Source: Cyrtodaria siliqua (taxonomy: Eukaryota > Mollusca > Bivalvia > Adapedonta > Hiatellidae). Taken from it: a stretch of DNA of 64,000 bases. The stretch is taken from assembly GCA_037043455.1 (NCBI GenBank), contig JAWPHD010010397.1, forward strand, positions 30,126 to 94,125, given 5' to 3'. The notes under the pieces are model-generated. The model was given only the letters and a program-made list of their open reading frames with translations. It did not search any database and had not been told where the DNA came from. Position numbers and translations under genes: made by a program. Below, in pieces: positions 1 to 10,510 of this stretch (position 1 is the stretch's first letter; every line of letters begins with the position of its first letter).

Positions 1-1590
1 TCTATTGTTTATTTATATTATACTTAACCAATATTTAGAGATTGAAACTGTAGATTGTATACGCTATTACAAATATGTTGAGGAATTAACGTTTAAAGTA
101 ACTCTCCCAACAATCTACACTTAATATATGCTATTTAATAATACGCATTGTACCATTTTTGCATACATGCATGTTTGAGCCTCTTATGATATGTATACTA
201 TATTCATGACCACATGATGTCATTACTGTAATGAACTGAGTGAATAAAAGATTTGTATAACGAGACCAACAGTATGGGTCACTTTAATACATGTATACTC
301 AAAATGTGCAATGTACATTATATAAGCGCATAGTAATTCATTATATATACAATGAACAATGTAACACCATGGACAGCGGTATTAAAAAAAACGCTTGCTA
401 CCTGTCAATGATATTATCTTCCATTGTCATTTTTGATATACAGTGTTGGCCAATATGTAGTGCACAAATACGGCCACATGGTGAGTGCATGTGAAACGCT
501 CGATATATCATGTTTTTTCAAAGTAAGGGACAAGTTAAATGTCATAAATCAGATTTCCAATTAAGAAAATCAAAGAAATATTTACAAACCAATCCTAATG
601 AATCAGAAATAATCCTCAACTTTTTTAATATTAATAAATGATAGTGCTGGCTATATGTTTTTCACTTTTTTGGTCTTCATAAATATTCGAGGCAACATTT
701 TACAGCCACCAGGCAGCACTTTACAAACGCTAACGTGAATGTCAATAAATACTGAAAAGCATATTCAATCTCAATTCAGTTCTATATATAACACACATCT
801 CATTTGTTAAATTGATTATAGACAGGACCTAAACCACTTCAATGTGTTGAATGATATGATAAATACTAGACAGTGCACAATATCAGTTGTTCATGTCCTT
901 GACGAAAACGATCTTGAAAAATAAAGATTTTTTTTTTTTTTGCAATCATATTACCGATACAGTTTTCAAATCTTGAGCGTGAACGGCAGAATGTTGTTTT
1001 AATCTTGTCGGTATGTCTCTGTTACAGTGCTAACATATAATCATAACATTAAAAACTACATTGTGTATTACATTGTAATATAATAGTTTACAAGAAGAAA
1101 CTGATGCAAAGCATCAGGGCGGCGCCGAATGTTTTCAAAAGGAGGAAACAAACATGTTGTATTTATTTTCAAATTTTTATTATATAACAAAAATGTAGAA
1201 ATATTCTAAAAAGTATAAAAAGTTATATGGCAACAGTAAGCAATAGTAACTTGAGAACAAATGCACATACTTAAGATATCAAAACATATTTAAGTGTTTG
1301 CATTAATTGCTGATGATATATATTTCTATAATTTTATGAAGATTTTTAGAATATTGAGGTAGTTTGAATTAAGTAAAGAAAAACATCAAAAAAGAAGCTG
1401 AGGATAGGTGGACATGTATTCGGAAGAAGTGGTTTGTAGTGGTAAGATATCATACAGTTTCGTTGTTTAAATGTTTGACACTAATTTTTGTCATAGGTGT
1501 GAGCCACTTAGGGCTGATCATGATATTTTCCTGAGTGGAAACCAGTATTGCATGGCCTGCGTCAGGAAATAGCATGCTCAAGCAAAGTTT
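1..1590. other. AT-rich non-coding stretch
   Basis: No open frame here shows a recognisable domain or splice structure. The only identifiable piece is about 660-760, a fragment of the dispersed family seen as tandem units at 17.6-18.3 kb and 24.5-24.9 kb. It shares the words 'acattttacagcc', 'gcagcact' and 'aataaatactga'. A short T12 run lies near 930. Confidence 0.5.
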
Positions 1591-1609
1591 CAAAGCTGTA
1601 TCTGTTATA

Positions 1610-1880
1610 GTTACTGAAAGAAGTGCACCTTAACATAAAACTTAACCAAATACGCAGACGCCGATCAAGGGATGACAATAAGTCGTGTTTTTTTCCAAAA
1701 ACATACTGGCTAAAAGGTGGACCTTAACGGAAAACTTAACCAATATACTAAGTTCAAAAAGGGGCATAACTTTTGCGGAAATCAGCACAGAGTTATGAAA
1801 CCTGATATACTGCGTCATGGTATGATGTAGAACAGCTGTATAAAGTTTCAAAGTTGTAGCTGTTATATGGACATATGACA
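1610..1880. repeat. Short tandem repeat, ~93 bp period
   Basis: Two related units start near 1624 and 1717. Both carry 'ccttaac' followed by 'aaaacttaaccaa', and later share the phrase 'aaagtttcaaagttgtagc' or its variant near 1585. The unit is degenerate. It ends just before the left end of the SWIM/THAP element. Confidence 0.5.
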
Positions 1881-1940
1881 TAGCGCCAATTTTATAGGCC
1901 CTTCTTAATATTATCTCATGAATATGTAATTAGATAGCAA

Positions 1941-1972
1941 GAACGAGGCTGAGATGGGTCAGATGTAAACAA
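1941..1972 (+). repeat. Left terminal inverted repeat (core)
   Basis: The core starts GAACGAGGCTGAG and ends ATGTAAACAA. It matches the reverse complement of 4185-4216 base for base. The SWIM gene start codon follows 15 bases further in. Confidence 0.85.
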
Positions 1973-1987
1973 ACAGCTATTGCAATC

Positions 1988-3098
1988 ATGGCTACTTCGT
2001 ACAGTGATAGAGATATGAGTTTTATACCAAATATTACTTATACTTTTGTTGAAGAATACATTAAATCCAATAAGTTCTCATCTGGAAATAAATCAATAGA
2101 TAAAGGATTCGAGTTTTTCAGCGAAGGATACATCCATGACATGAAAGGTAAGACCTTTATATATTATATATACACACACATTAACCTCCTTTTTAGTATT
2201 CCTCTCCTCCCTTATCAACATCCCTTATCTATAAATAACTAGCTAATTAATTTACAACTCTCACACTTGGTACTTTTCCTTTGTAGGCATTAATTAAACA
2301 TTGTTTGGTTATTAGCGTCTGAATGCTATACATTGTTTATATACATCAGCATGACCAAGTGTAACTATTCTGACCAGAACCAAATATTTCAAGATATTGG
2401 ACTTAGTGGAATTTCTTGACCCTTACAGCCAAACACCAGCTGTGAATGCAAGCTTTCTCTATATACCGTAGTTTTCTCAATATATACACCTTTTTCAGTT
2501 CACCCAACACGAGATGGATGCAAAGTGAGAGGCATATGTCACAAGTCCCAAAGAAAGACTGAAGATACATACACGATTAAAGTAAGTATAACTTCATTTA
2601 ATTGAAACTAAAACATTTTATTCATAATATAAAATCTATATCAGTATCATGTGATACATATATGTATATATATACATGTATATAACTTGACATATTCTAT
2701 TTCAGGCACATATGGCAAGTGTGGCTGGTGAACCGGTTGTCAGGCAGGTCAATTGTGATTGTCCAATTGGTCTGAATGCAAATTGTGGACACATAACCGG
2801 CTTATTGTACCAAATAGCAAACTTCAAGATACTTGATTTCAAGGCATTACCTGATGATATTGCAGACATCTATGCCACAAACATGGCATGTTCCCAGAGG
2901 TATGAAAATCACTGGAAAGTCAGTACAAGACCTCGAGGTATGCGGGTATTCAAAGACAGACCTGACAGAGTCCAATCCACCAAAGACAATCAAATACACA
3001 CTATATAACCCAGTTAGAGGAGAGCCAACAAATTGGCCAGACCAGTACGACAAACTGAGTACCGAATTTTACAGCATACAGGCAACTGTCCATAGCTG
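1988..3098 (+). pseudogene. SWIM-type zinc-finger protein, three exons, frameshifted
   Basis: Three exons with correct junctions are visible: 1988-2147 (donor gtaaga), 2499-2581 (acceptor ttttcag, donor gtaagt) and 2706 onward (acceptor ttcag). Phases agree across both introns. Exon 3 encodes a SWIM zinc finger, CDC-x8-CGH, followed by a hydrophobic helix. SWIM fingers are CxCx(n)CxH modules found in transposases and in a large family of uncharacterised invertebrate and fish proteins that often precede YqaJ-type nucleases. Near 2866 the reading shifts by one base. The continuation TSMPQTWHVPRG, then KSVQDLEV and YSKTD, is in the +1 frame and resembles the segment that follows the finger in that family. 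The second frame stops at 3097-3099. The gene is therefore truncated and broken. The start at 1988 is chosen because it lies directly inside the terminal repeat, like the partner gene's. Family placement is from pattern memory, not a search. Confidence 0.72.
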
Positions 3099-3218
3099 AT
3101 TTGCAGACCCTGTTAAGGACATGGGTATGGGTGTATCAAAGAGATGAAATTCTTTAATTCTACTATAGACAAGTTATATGTGTATTCGGAGTTTTGCTAT
3201 TTGTTCTGTTTCTTTAGT

Positions 3219-4182
3219 TTCAGTTTTTGCCATCTCTTGAAAATCTAGACACTAGAAAACGTTTTGAAGCCAACTGTTTATTGAGACTATCACATTCATC
3301 AGTCTTTCTACATAGTTCTTCCATTAGTTTCGCCAGTTCGGAATCCCCTTGAATGGTAGTTTCTGTGTCTAGTACATCTGTATCGCAACATTCTGTTACT
3401 GGATCTTGTGTCTGTAACCTGTAAAACAAGAATATATGAACTTATATTTGATCACATATATGTAATAAAATAATACATACTACTTAATAGTTTTTATTTG
3501 TTACTACACTTTTAATCAGTATGCAAATGAACATACTTTACATTGCTTGTTCTCAGGTGATGCAAGCACCTTCCTTTTTATAGTCCTTCTTGGTGTTCTT
3601 TCTTCTTTCCAGTCGAAAAGTCTGGGGACAGCATCCTTCTTTAGTCTTCTTTTAAGATGGTTCCAACCAGTGTAGTCATTTTTAGTAAAATGTTTGGAAC
3701 ACACAACAGTGGTTTTTGATATCTGAAAAATTTAATAATATCGGTCACCATATAAATCGCCACAACAGAATAAATACGGTATTTCATATGGCTATTTGAT
3801 GAGTCTGTCGGCTTGTTTTAACACATCTTTTGATTAAGCCCTATTATGTTAATTAATTCATAATTAAGTAGTATGTTGTTTTTTCTAAGTAAAAGGTAAA
3901 AATTTACAAAATCAAATACTTAAAGGTTACATGTAATAGTGATACTAACATAAAATACTCACATTGAATAGGGGTCCCTCATCTTTCCTGATCTTAATAA
4001 TCCACTGTTTCCTTACACTCTCATCTTTTGGAAAATGATGGAAATTAATGAAATATCATATCTCCCATTTCAGTTACAAAATGGTACACAGCAATAATAA
4101 TTTGATGCTTTATTTGTTTAATACCACTTGCCGATGGACTGACATCACTGCTAGAAGGACTGACATCACTGCTAGCAGACAT
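3219..4182 (-). pseudogene. THAP-type zinc-finger protein, damaged
   Basis: Reading leftward, the ATG is at 4182-4180. A frame around 4095 encodes CCVPFCN, the first cysteine pair of a THAP (C2CH) finger. About 3963-4035 encodes FHHFPKDESVRKQW and IRKDEGP. A donor (gtgagt) follows at 3962 and an acceptor (tttttcag) precedes 3722. The next exon encodes VCSKHFTKNDY and LKKDAVPRLF, the rest of the finger with its C, H and AVPxxF box. A further intron probably joins 3528 to the exon at ~3413-3219, which encodes a charged coiled-coil-like tail (ELAKLMEELCRKTDE) ending in TGA. The first exon is damaged: a TGA follows FCN and a small insertion shifts the frame before FHHFP. A 21 bp tandem duplication lies just after the ATG. 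No transposase core follows the coiled coil, so the element has lost its interior. Confidence 0.75.
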
Positions 4183-4184
4183 GA

Positions 4185-4216
4185 TTGTTTACATCTGACC
4201 CATCTCAGCCTCGTTC
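4185..4216 (-). repeat. Right terminal inverted repeat (core)
   Basis: This is the exact inverted copy of 1941-1972. The THAP gene ATG is only two bases further in. Confidence 0.85.
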
Positions 4217-4330
4217 TGAGAGTGGAATGTACAGCATGCATATAATTTGAGAAGGGGCTGCAACAACACGATCTTATGGCCAGTCTTTCACCCCAAACAT
4301 TTTGGCCAGTCTTTTAACCCCAACGTTTTT

Positions 4331-4354
4331 ACAACAACAACAACAACAACAACA
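4331..4354 (+). repeat. (CAA)n microsatellite
   Basis: About eight CAA triplets. A second run of similar length lies at about 4639-4661. Between them (4355-4640) nothing else is recognisable. Confidence 0.9.
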
Positions 4355-4638
4355 ATACATTTGTCACAGACTAAAATATGGAATGGGAACTTTAGACTAG
4401 AATGAAATGGAATGCGATTGGAATCAAAAGCTCATGATATTCCAATTCCATTCCATCACAGGTTTTAGACTATGCATGCCGATACATAGTGCATTTATTA
4501 AATTGACACCAGCAACGCAATTTCTCAAATAATTCGCTGTAAAGTAGCTAATTGTTGTTGCAATTGTATATATGTATCGAGTAATTAACTACATACAAAC
4601 AACACGTTTATAACTAAAGTCAATGTCTTTAAATGCGG

Positions 4639-4661
4639 ACAACAACAACAACAACAACAAG
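4639..4661 (+). repeat. (CAA)n microsatellite, second run
   Basis: Seven to eight CAA triplets, followed by GTCACGTG. The stretch from here to about 5200 shows no gene or repeat I can identify. Confidence 0.9.
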
Positions 4662-5205
4662 TCACGTGCTCCTCCATAAAGCAATCACAATATAGGCAGC
4701 GCGCTTCTGGCGCGCCGCCAATACTTGAAACTACTTGAGAGAGTAAACAAACCTAACATTTACCTGCGTAGAAGAAATTGCAAAAGATCAATTTAGCGAC
4801 TTTCCTTTAAATATGTTGTAACACGAGATGCAGATTGGCCATACAGTCTGGTATGGTCTAGTTTTAAATTTAGAACGACTTTGAATACACTGCTTATTCA
4901 AATGAATATTTATTATATTATTATTAAAAAGACATCGGTTAAAGAGGGTACATCAAGCTTATTTTGGGATCTATGGGATCGACCTAAAATTGACTAATAA
5001 TCATATTTTCTATACTAAAGGCCTACACATAATGAATGAGCCTAAAAATGATCCCTTATTTACAAGGAAATTCATTGCACAATAAAATATCCTATCCTAG
5101 GTTACGCACCAGGGTTAATGTAGGCATTTTACGCCCCGATTCATTTAAAAATATATGGTGAATGTAAAGTTAGACCTAAAAAACACGGTGCTAACTGCGT
5201 ATTTT

Positions 5206-5560
5206 GATTTACACTTATTATTACATTTCAATGGGTGAAAGATTGGGATTTCTCAATGAAAGAATATTCATAATCGCTAAATATTAATAAATAACTCCGA
5301 ACACAAAAATAGCTAACTATGACGTTGAGTCACGACGTCATTACAGGGTTGGTGACGTCGACGTCATCTGCCGATAACGTTCAATAAAGCGAATGAATAA
5401 TTTCGGTTGAAATCCTACATAAACTGATTGAAAATGTAATAAATAGATTATTTGACTGCTGGCATCGATTAAAGGGAAATCCTTCACTCGATGGTAGACG
5501 TCTACCATCTCGTGAAGGATTTCACTATAATCGATTCCAGCAGTTAAATAATTTATTTTT
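5206..5560. mobile_element. Foldback element, copy A
   Basis: The right part (about 5447-5557) is a near-perfect palindrome centred on GTAGACGTCTAC. Both arms read TGACTGCTGG or TAACTGCTGG, then ATCGATTA, then GAAATCCTTCAC. The left part is rich in GACGTC words (5318-5368). The same arrangement recurs at 53160-53490 at lower identity, which shows a dispersed non-autonomous element. No ORF is present. Confidence 0.75.
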
Positions 5561-8145
5561 ACGTTTTATCATGAATTGGAACATTTTTGATATTGAGATT
5601 ATTCCGGAAAAGGCCGGATGTTCCCTTTAAAATATCCACAAAAAGGAAACACTGACTGCCTATCAGGGCATACATTTAGTAACAGGGTCATATGGTTTTG
5701 TTAATGTTTACTTACATGATATTTAGGACACTGCATTTTACTCCCACGTAAATAAACTTGATTTTGGTGTTGTTGTTGCATTTATTAATTATTATAACAG
5801 CTATGCATTTTTAGCAAACATATTATTTCGAAGATGAATATCATTTCATTACAATTTGCTCTGCTTTTAATGACATCTGAAGCAGTTTCTTATTGAAAAG
5901 AATAGCATAAATATCCGAGCTTTATAAAATTCTAATAACTAATAAATTTGGCTAAATACATCACGTTTCAACATGTTGTATAGCATGTTGTTTCTTGTTA
6001 TTTGTGTTTCAATTGCTTATTTTCTATTCATAAATTGTATAAAAATATTTTATAATAATTGTATTATATTGTTCATTTAAAATCATGTATTGTGTAAAAT
6101 CATGTTGACCAACGAGGTAATATGTACAAGTTGAATACAATGATTTTCTGTTCATTGTGTACACCACAACCGTGCCTTTACGATCTTTACGAATTGGGTT
6201 TTGAAATCCGGTTAATTGTAATTGGTTATCCGCTATTGAGGCGTCGAGGTGGGACTCGGCTATACAAATAATATAATGAGATGCTAATTCATTTCGACAA
6301 TATCTTGTTTTGGAAGTAGACTATAGACATTATAGTATTTGTCTTAATACCGTTACTCGCTCCCGGGCCAGGATTAGATTCAATACTTGCTAAGATAAGA
6401 TAAGGTTACATATGGTCATTTGTATAGGGATTTTCTAACTGAGGATTGTTAATATGTAATTTATCGTATTTAATAGATAATATTGTTCTAATTAAACATA
6501 TTCACTTGGTTGATGTGTGAAAACATGGCAAGGTATTCTGTAATTAGTGTTAAGATCATTCTACATTTCTGATTTGCTTATGCTGACAATTATGATGTGT
6601 GTTTCAAAGTCAAAAAGCATATTAAATAATTACAAATATTGCTATCCCTGTTACAAAATAGTCTACATAAGTTATGTGATTCAACTTCCAGCAAACAAGT
6701 AGTTTGTATTAACTGCACAAGCTTGTGCGTTCACGTTCAGTAATCTCATGTTGAACTTGTCAAAGAAAACATCCATGTTCGACATTTTAGTCACAGTTAT
6801 CTATCACACATATAGAACAAATGTAATTAGCAATTAACAGAGCAGAACTGAAATATTCTTCCAATCGGGAATTTAAAGGTCTACATGGAGAAAGCATGTG
6901 TTTTTAAATAAATTGGCACAAATACTCACCTCATTAATACGATGTTCCCCTCCCTCACCAGAGTGCCTCAAACCCCCTTCCTCCCCCATCCCACCCCTTC
7001 AAAAAAAGTGTTCATTCACAATGCTGTGTTCCTTATCAATGACCACTTCTAATGGTGCCGTTATCTTAGACACCCCAACACCCTACCCACCTCGGGGATA
7101 TAAATTCACAGAATCTGTAGTTTTATCAAGGCTTCATTGAAAGGGCTATATTATGTCTGTTATGATACACTATGATATACAACATTATGGCTCTCATTAC
7201 TGTCATTCACAGTGCGATAAAATTAAAAATTAAACAATGCTGAACTGCTGGCTAATTGCAACAGAAAATGTTTTACAGCATCTGAAAGTCTAGACATTTA
7301 TCTATAACATACTGAAAATTAGACAAAATTAGACAACTCTTCCACTTAAAAATCTACATTTGACATTGTGCGGTTTTCGTAAAATCCTTCTAGATTTAAG
7401 TTTACTTATACTGGTAATAACTATCAGAAATGAGATAGGTTTAATGGGAGATTTCACTTTAAATGCCCTAATGTATCATAATTTGTGCAACTTTGAACAC
7501 AAAATACATTAATGTTTTTTAAACATTGTTTCTTGACAAAAACGCATTTTGAATGACCCCACCCACCCATACAATAGACAAATCAGCATGTATCAGAGGC
7601 AAAACTACGTTGCATTCCTTTTCAAGTAACAGTTTGCAGTATATACTCATATTAAGATCACTGATGAGGGTAGTCAATTAACTCCCGTGTGGTATTCGGC
7701 GGCAATCATTGTCGGCAACTATTAATGTCGCCGTTATTGGCGTAAAACTGAACACTGTTTATACATCGGTATTGTTAATGCAAACTGTATTACTTTTTGC
7801 GGAATATAGTTAACTATAATTTTTCAAATTAGATTGAACTGACATTCAAAGTATGAATATTTAAATATACATGAAAACAATAACTTGCATTGACACAAAC
7901 TATCGATACATCCAGGGTAACGTTTATTTAAGACCCTATATACTTATTAAGAGCAAACTATTTTTCATTTACCTTCGCTACTGGTGTTATTACATTATTA
8001 ACAAACTTTGCCATATACTATGGTGTTTTTATCGAACTATAAACACCTGGGATTATTCTCATCATTTTTGTACCCTGTACCAAAATATAATACCATAAAG
8101 GCGAGATGGATCACAATTAGCCAACTGTTTAATTAGTATATATGT
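5561..8145. other. Non-coding stretch, nothing recognised
   Basis: AT-rich DNA with scattered short ORFs that show no domain, splice logic or repeat homology inside the window. A C-rich patch at 6945-7005 and two short CGGCG/CGCCG words near 7698-7740 are the only compositional changes. Confidence 0.5.
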
Positions 8146-8880
8146 ATGTGTATGGGTTTATATATGTATATGTATATGGGTATATATATATATACATTTA
8201 GTGTCGCGCGTAAGAATCCTGACCCTATCTCAAATGTCAAGGTCACACTTGGAGGTCAAGGAGTTGCGTCAAACGTCACACAAATGTTCATCACATTGAG
8301 AAAGTGTGTCGCGTGCAAGAATCATGTCAGTGTCTCAAAGGTCAACGTCACACTTGGAGGTCAAAGTCAAAAAATTGTAAACAAATTCATGTCTCAGCCA
8401 TTACTTGGAAAGTACCGAAGGGAACTGCGTCAAACTTCAAACAAATATTCACCACACTGAGAAGATGTGTCACTTGCAAGAATCATGTCAGTACATCAAA
8501 GCTCAAGGTCACAGTTGGAGGTCAAATGTCAAACAATCGTAAACAAATCATGTCTCAGCCATTACTTGGAAACTACTGAAGGGAATTTCGTCTAACTTCA
8601 AACAAATGTTTATCACAATGAGAAGGTGTGTCGCGTGCAAGATCTCAAAGGTCAAGGTCACAGTTGGAGAACAAAGGTCAAAATATCATAAAAAAATCAT
8701 GTCTCAGCCATTACTTGAAAAACTCTGAACGGAACTGCGTCAATTTCAAACAAATGTTCATAACATTGAGAAGGTATGTCGCGCACAAAAATCATGTCAG
8801 TGCCTCAAAGGTCAAGGTCAAAGTTAGGCAAATATTTTGCAGTGGGGCACCCGTGTCTCATGGACACATTTCTTGTTTTT
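8146..8880 (+). repeat. ~160 bp tandem array with GGTCA words, about five units
   Basis: After a TATATG-rich lead, units begin near 8201 (partial), 8307, 8467, 8627 and 8776. Each starts GTCGCGTGCAAGAATCATG or a variant, runs through CTCAAAGGTCAAGGTCAC, then GGAGGTCAAA, ATGTCTCAGCCATTACTTGG and ACTTCAAACAAATGTTCA. Spacing is 160, 160 and 149 bp. ORFs crossing the array just translate the repeat. An inverted relative lies at 20284-20990 and a single-unit fragment at 13980-14125. Confidence 0.85.
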
Positions 8881-9142
8881 CTTTACAATGGTATTGAAAT
8901 AGTGTACTCCTCGGTTAATCTTATACAAAACTAGAACTATCACTGAAAATGATGAATACCCTCGCTTAATTTCTATGTCAAACACAGGGCCACAATTCTT
9001 TAATAAATTGGGCAATCAACAATGGGTGATGTTTTTTTGCCTCAACCGTACAATACATGTATCTTTTCTGTACTAATTTCAGCTAAAATATTATTTCATA
9101 TGAATATTGCATGTAAATGTAAATATATTGTAAGTTGTGGTA

Positions 9143-9212
9143 AGGGATGGTCCTCCCCGATCCTTGCTCCACCTATTGACGGGGAGATAAACGGGTCATC
9201 AAAAGACGGATA
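9143..9212 (+). repeat. Dispersed repeat fragment, plus copy
   Basis: Contains GGGATGGTCCTCCCCGATCC then GACGGGGAGATAAACGG. The reverse complement of 32625-32700 gives the same order of words (GGGATGGTACTCCCCGACCC then GACGGGGAGAATAAACGG). These are two inverted copies of one short repeat. Confidence 0.65.
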
Positions 9213-10164
9213 AAAAATGGTGATGTAGAGGAATATAAGGTTATCAGTTGTTATGTGTATATGACGCTTGGGAACAATCCATTGAAAACTGTTTGAGGAC
9301 GTTACGGACAACGTATAAAGCCCCCACTTCACTTTGACAAAGCGGGGTATACTAAATGTAAATTTGAATAATTGTTCATATTTGTATTATCTTCAAAGTT
9401 TCCTGTGTAGGCTATAAACATGTTGTGCATGTGTAATTGTTGTACAATTCAAAAGCTTTGCCATGAATGCGATATTTAAGAGACCAGAGGATGAATGATT
9501 GGTGTCAATCCAAATACAAACAAAAAAACGTCATAATGTGTTTTTCTTCCATGTGGACAGTCATTTTACTGAGTCGCATAGCATAGCAGTAGTAGTAATT
9601 GTCAAACGAAATAGTAGTATTATAAAATGAACATGTTGAATGCAATTAGAGAAGGCTATCCACTGTATGTTATACTCATTTATTCCCGATCGATTTAGTG
9701 TCTACTTCCTAGAGTAAATTGTTCTAGTAGATGTATTATTATGCATGGATCAAAAGTATTCATAAACAAAAGAGCTACTTCATTAAAGACGTTCCTCCAC
9801 TCCGATCTTAACACATTGCTCCAACGGAATAGTTATTTTGAGAAATAACCAATATTTTTGTTAGTAGGGTTAGGTCATGGTAGGGGTAGTGGTTTGATGG
9901 GAGTGGTGGTGGGGATTGGAGGTGGGTGGGCTGAGGGTTCGGGTGGGAGTGAATGTATGTCGGTGTGGTGATGGGGTAGATGTAGGTTATGGTGGGGATG
10001 TGAAAGAGTTGGTTGGGGATGGGGACAAGCATATGGGTCTGATTTATTTGTTTGCTCACCTTTGTTTCGGGGAGAATGTAGTCGATGCTTTGTTCGTCTG
10101 TGGGTCTCTCGAGCTTTACTTGCGTTGGTTACACTTATAATTGTTTAAGTGCTATTGGCCAGTG
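9213..10164. other. Non-coding stretch with a G/T-rich tract
   Basis: About 9885-10040 is strongly G-rich on the plus strand (repeated GGTGGGTGGG, GGTGTGG and GGTTGGGGATGGGG) and could form G-quadruplexes. The long ORFs on both strands here follow from that skew and are not called as genes. Confidence 0.5.
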
Positions 10165-10465
10165 ATTTAAAAAAGAAGATCTAAACTGGAAGGAGTTTGG
10201 TCAAGTAAAATGTTTAACCAAATGCATAATTTAGACATGAACAATGTCAGGTATATAGTACATGGCAGTAATTCACCACTATTGATGTAAACGTAATATC
10301 GGAAATAATACTTATAAGACAGAAAGAAAGTGTGCCCTTTATATCCGAAAGTTTACGTAAATGCATTGGTCCATAATATTGTAGTCCATTTATCAATCTG
10401 GAGCACACGAGCCATCATTTATCAATAACGTAAGCCATTTATTATATCCAAATTTCGAAGTGAGA
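10165..10465 (+). repeat. Dispersed repeat, copy 1
   Basis: Shares ordered words with 43262-43570: AACCAAATGCATA, GACAGTAATTCA, TAATATC(G/A)GAAATAATAC and GTGCCCTTTATATCCGAAA. Both copies end near an 'aaatttc(g/a)aag' word. No coding capacity is seen. Confidence 0.7.
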
Positions 10466-10510
10466 CTGTTCATGAACGGTAGTGAAAAGTGTTTGCTACC
10501 GTTCACGCCC
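10466..10510 (+). repeat. Hairpin unit of the GTTCATGA family
   Basis: A perfect 9 bp stem, GAACGGTAG (10474-10482) with CTACCGTTC (10496-10504), flanked by GTTCAT and ACGCCC. The same flanks surround a different stem (GAGAGGT / ACCTCTC) in the copies near 17.7, 18.0 and 24.6 kb. Confidence 0.65.

Larger units (their letters stand above)
1897..4258. mobile_element. Two-gene DNA transposon with SWIM and THAP genes, internally deleted
   Basis: A 32 bp inverted repeat is identical at 1941-1972 and 4185-4216. Weaker inverted similarity continues outward to a CCCTTCT core at about 1899 and 4257. Between the arms lie a plus-strand SWIM zinc-finger gene and a minus-strand THAP zinc-finger gene, pointing toward each other. 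Each gene's ATG sits a few bases inside its arm in the shared context 'aatcATG', so the terminal repeats probably carry both promoters. THAP proteins are known DNA-binding modules of transposases (P, Kolobok and ISL2EU-like groups). ISL2EU-like elements pair a transposase with a YqaJ-type nuclease protein, so this could be a shortened relative. No DDE catalytic core or YqaJ domain remains, and both genes are broken. I saw no target-site duplication. Confidence 0.7.

Noticed and set aside
8146..8897. Series of 75-104 codon ORFs
   Set aside because: They are translations of the ~160 bp tandem array in three frames.
9808..10140. Overlapping ORFs on both strands of the G/T-rich tract
   Set aside because: Low-complexity skew removes stop codons on both strands. 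The residues are Gly/Val- or Pro/Thr-rich without a motif.
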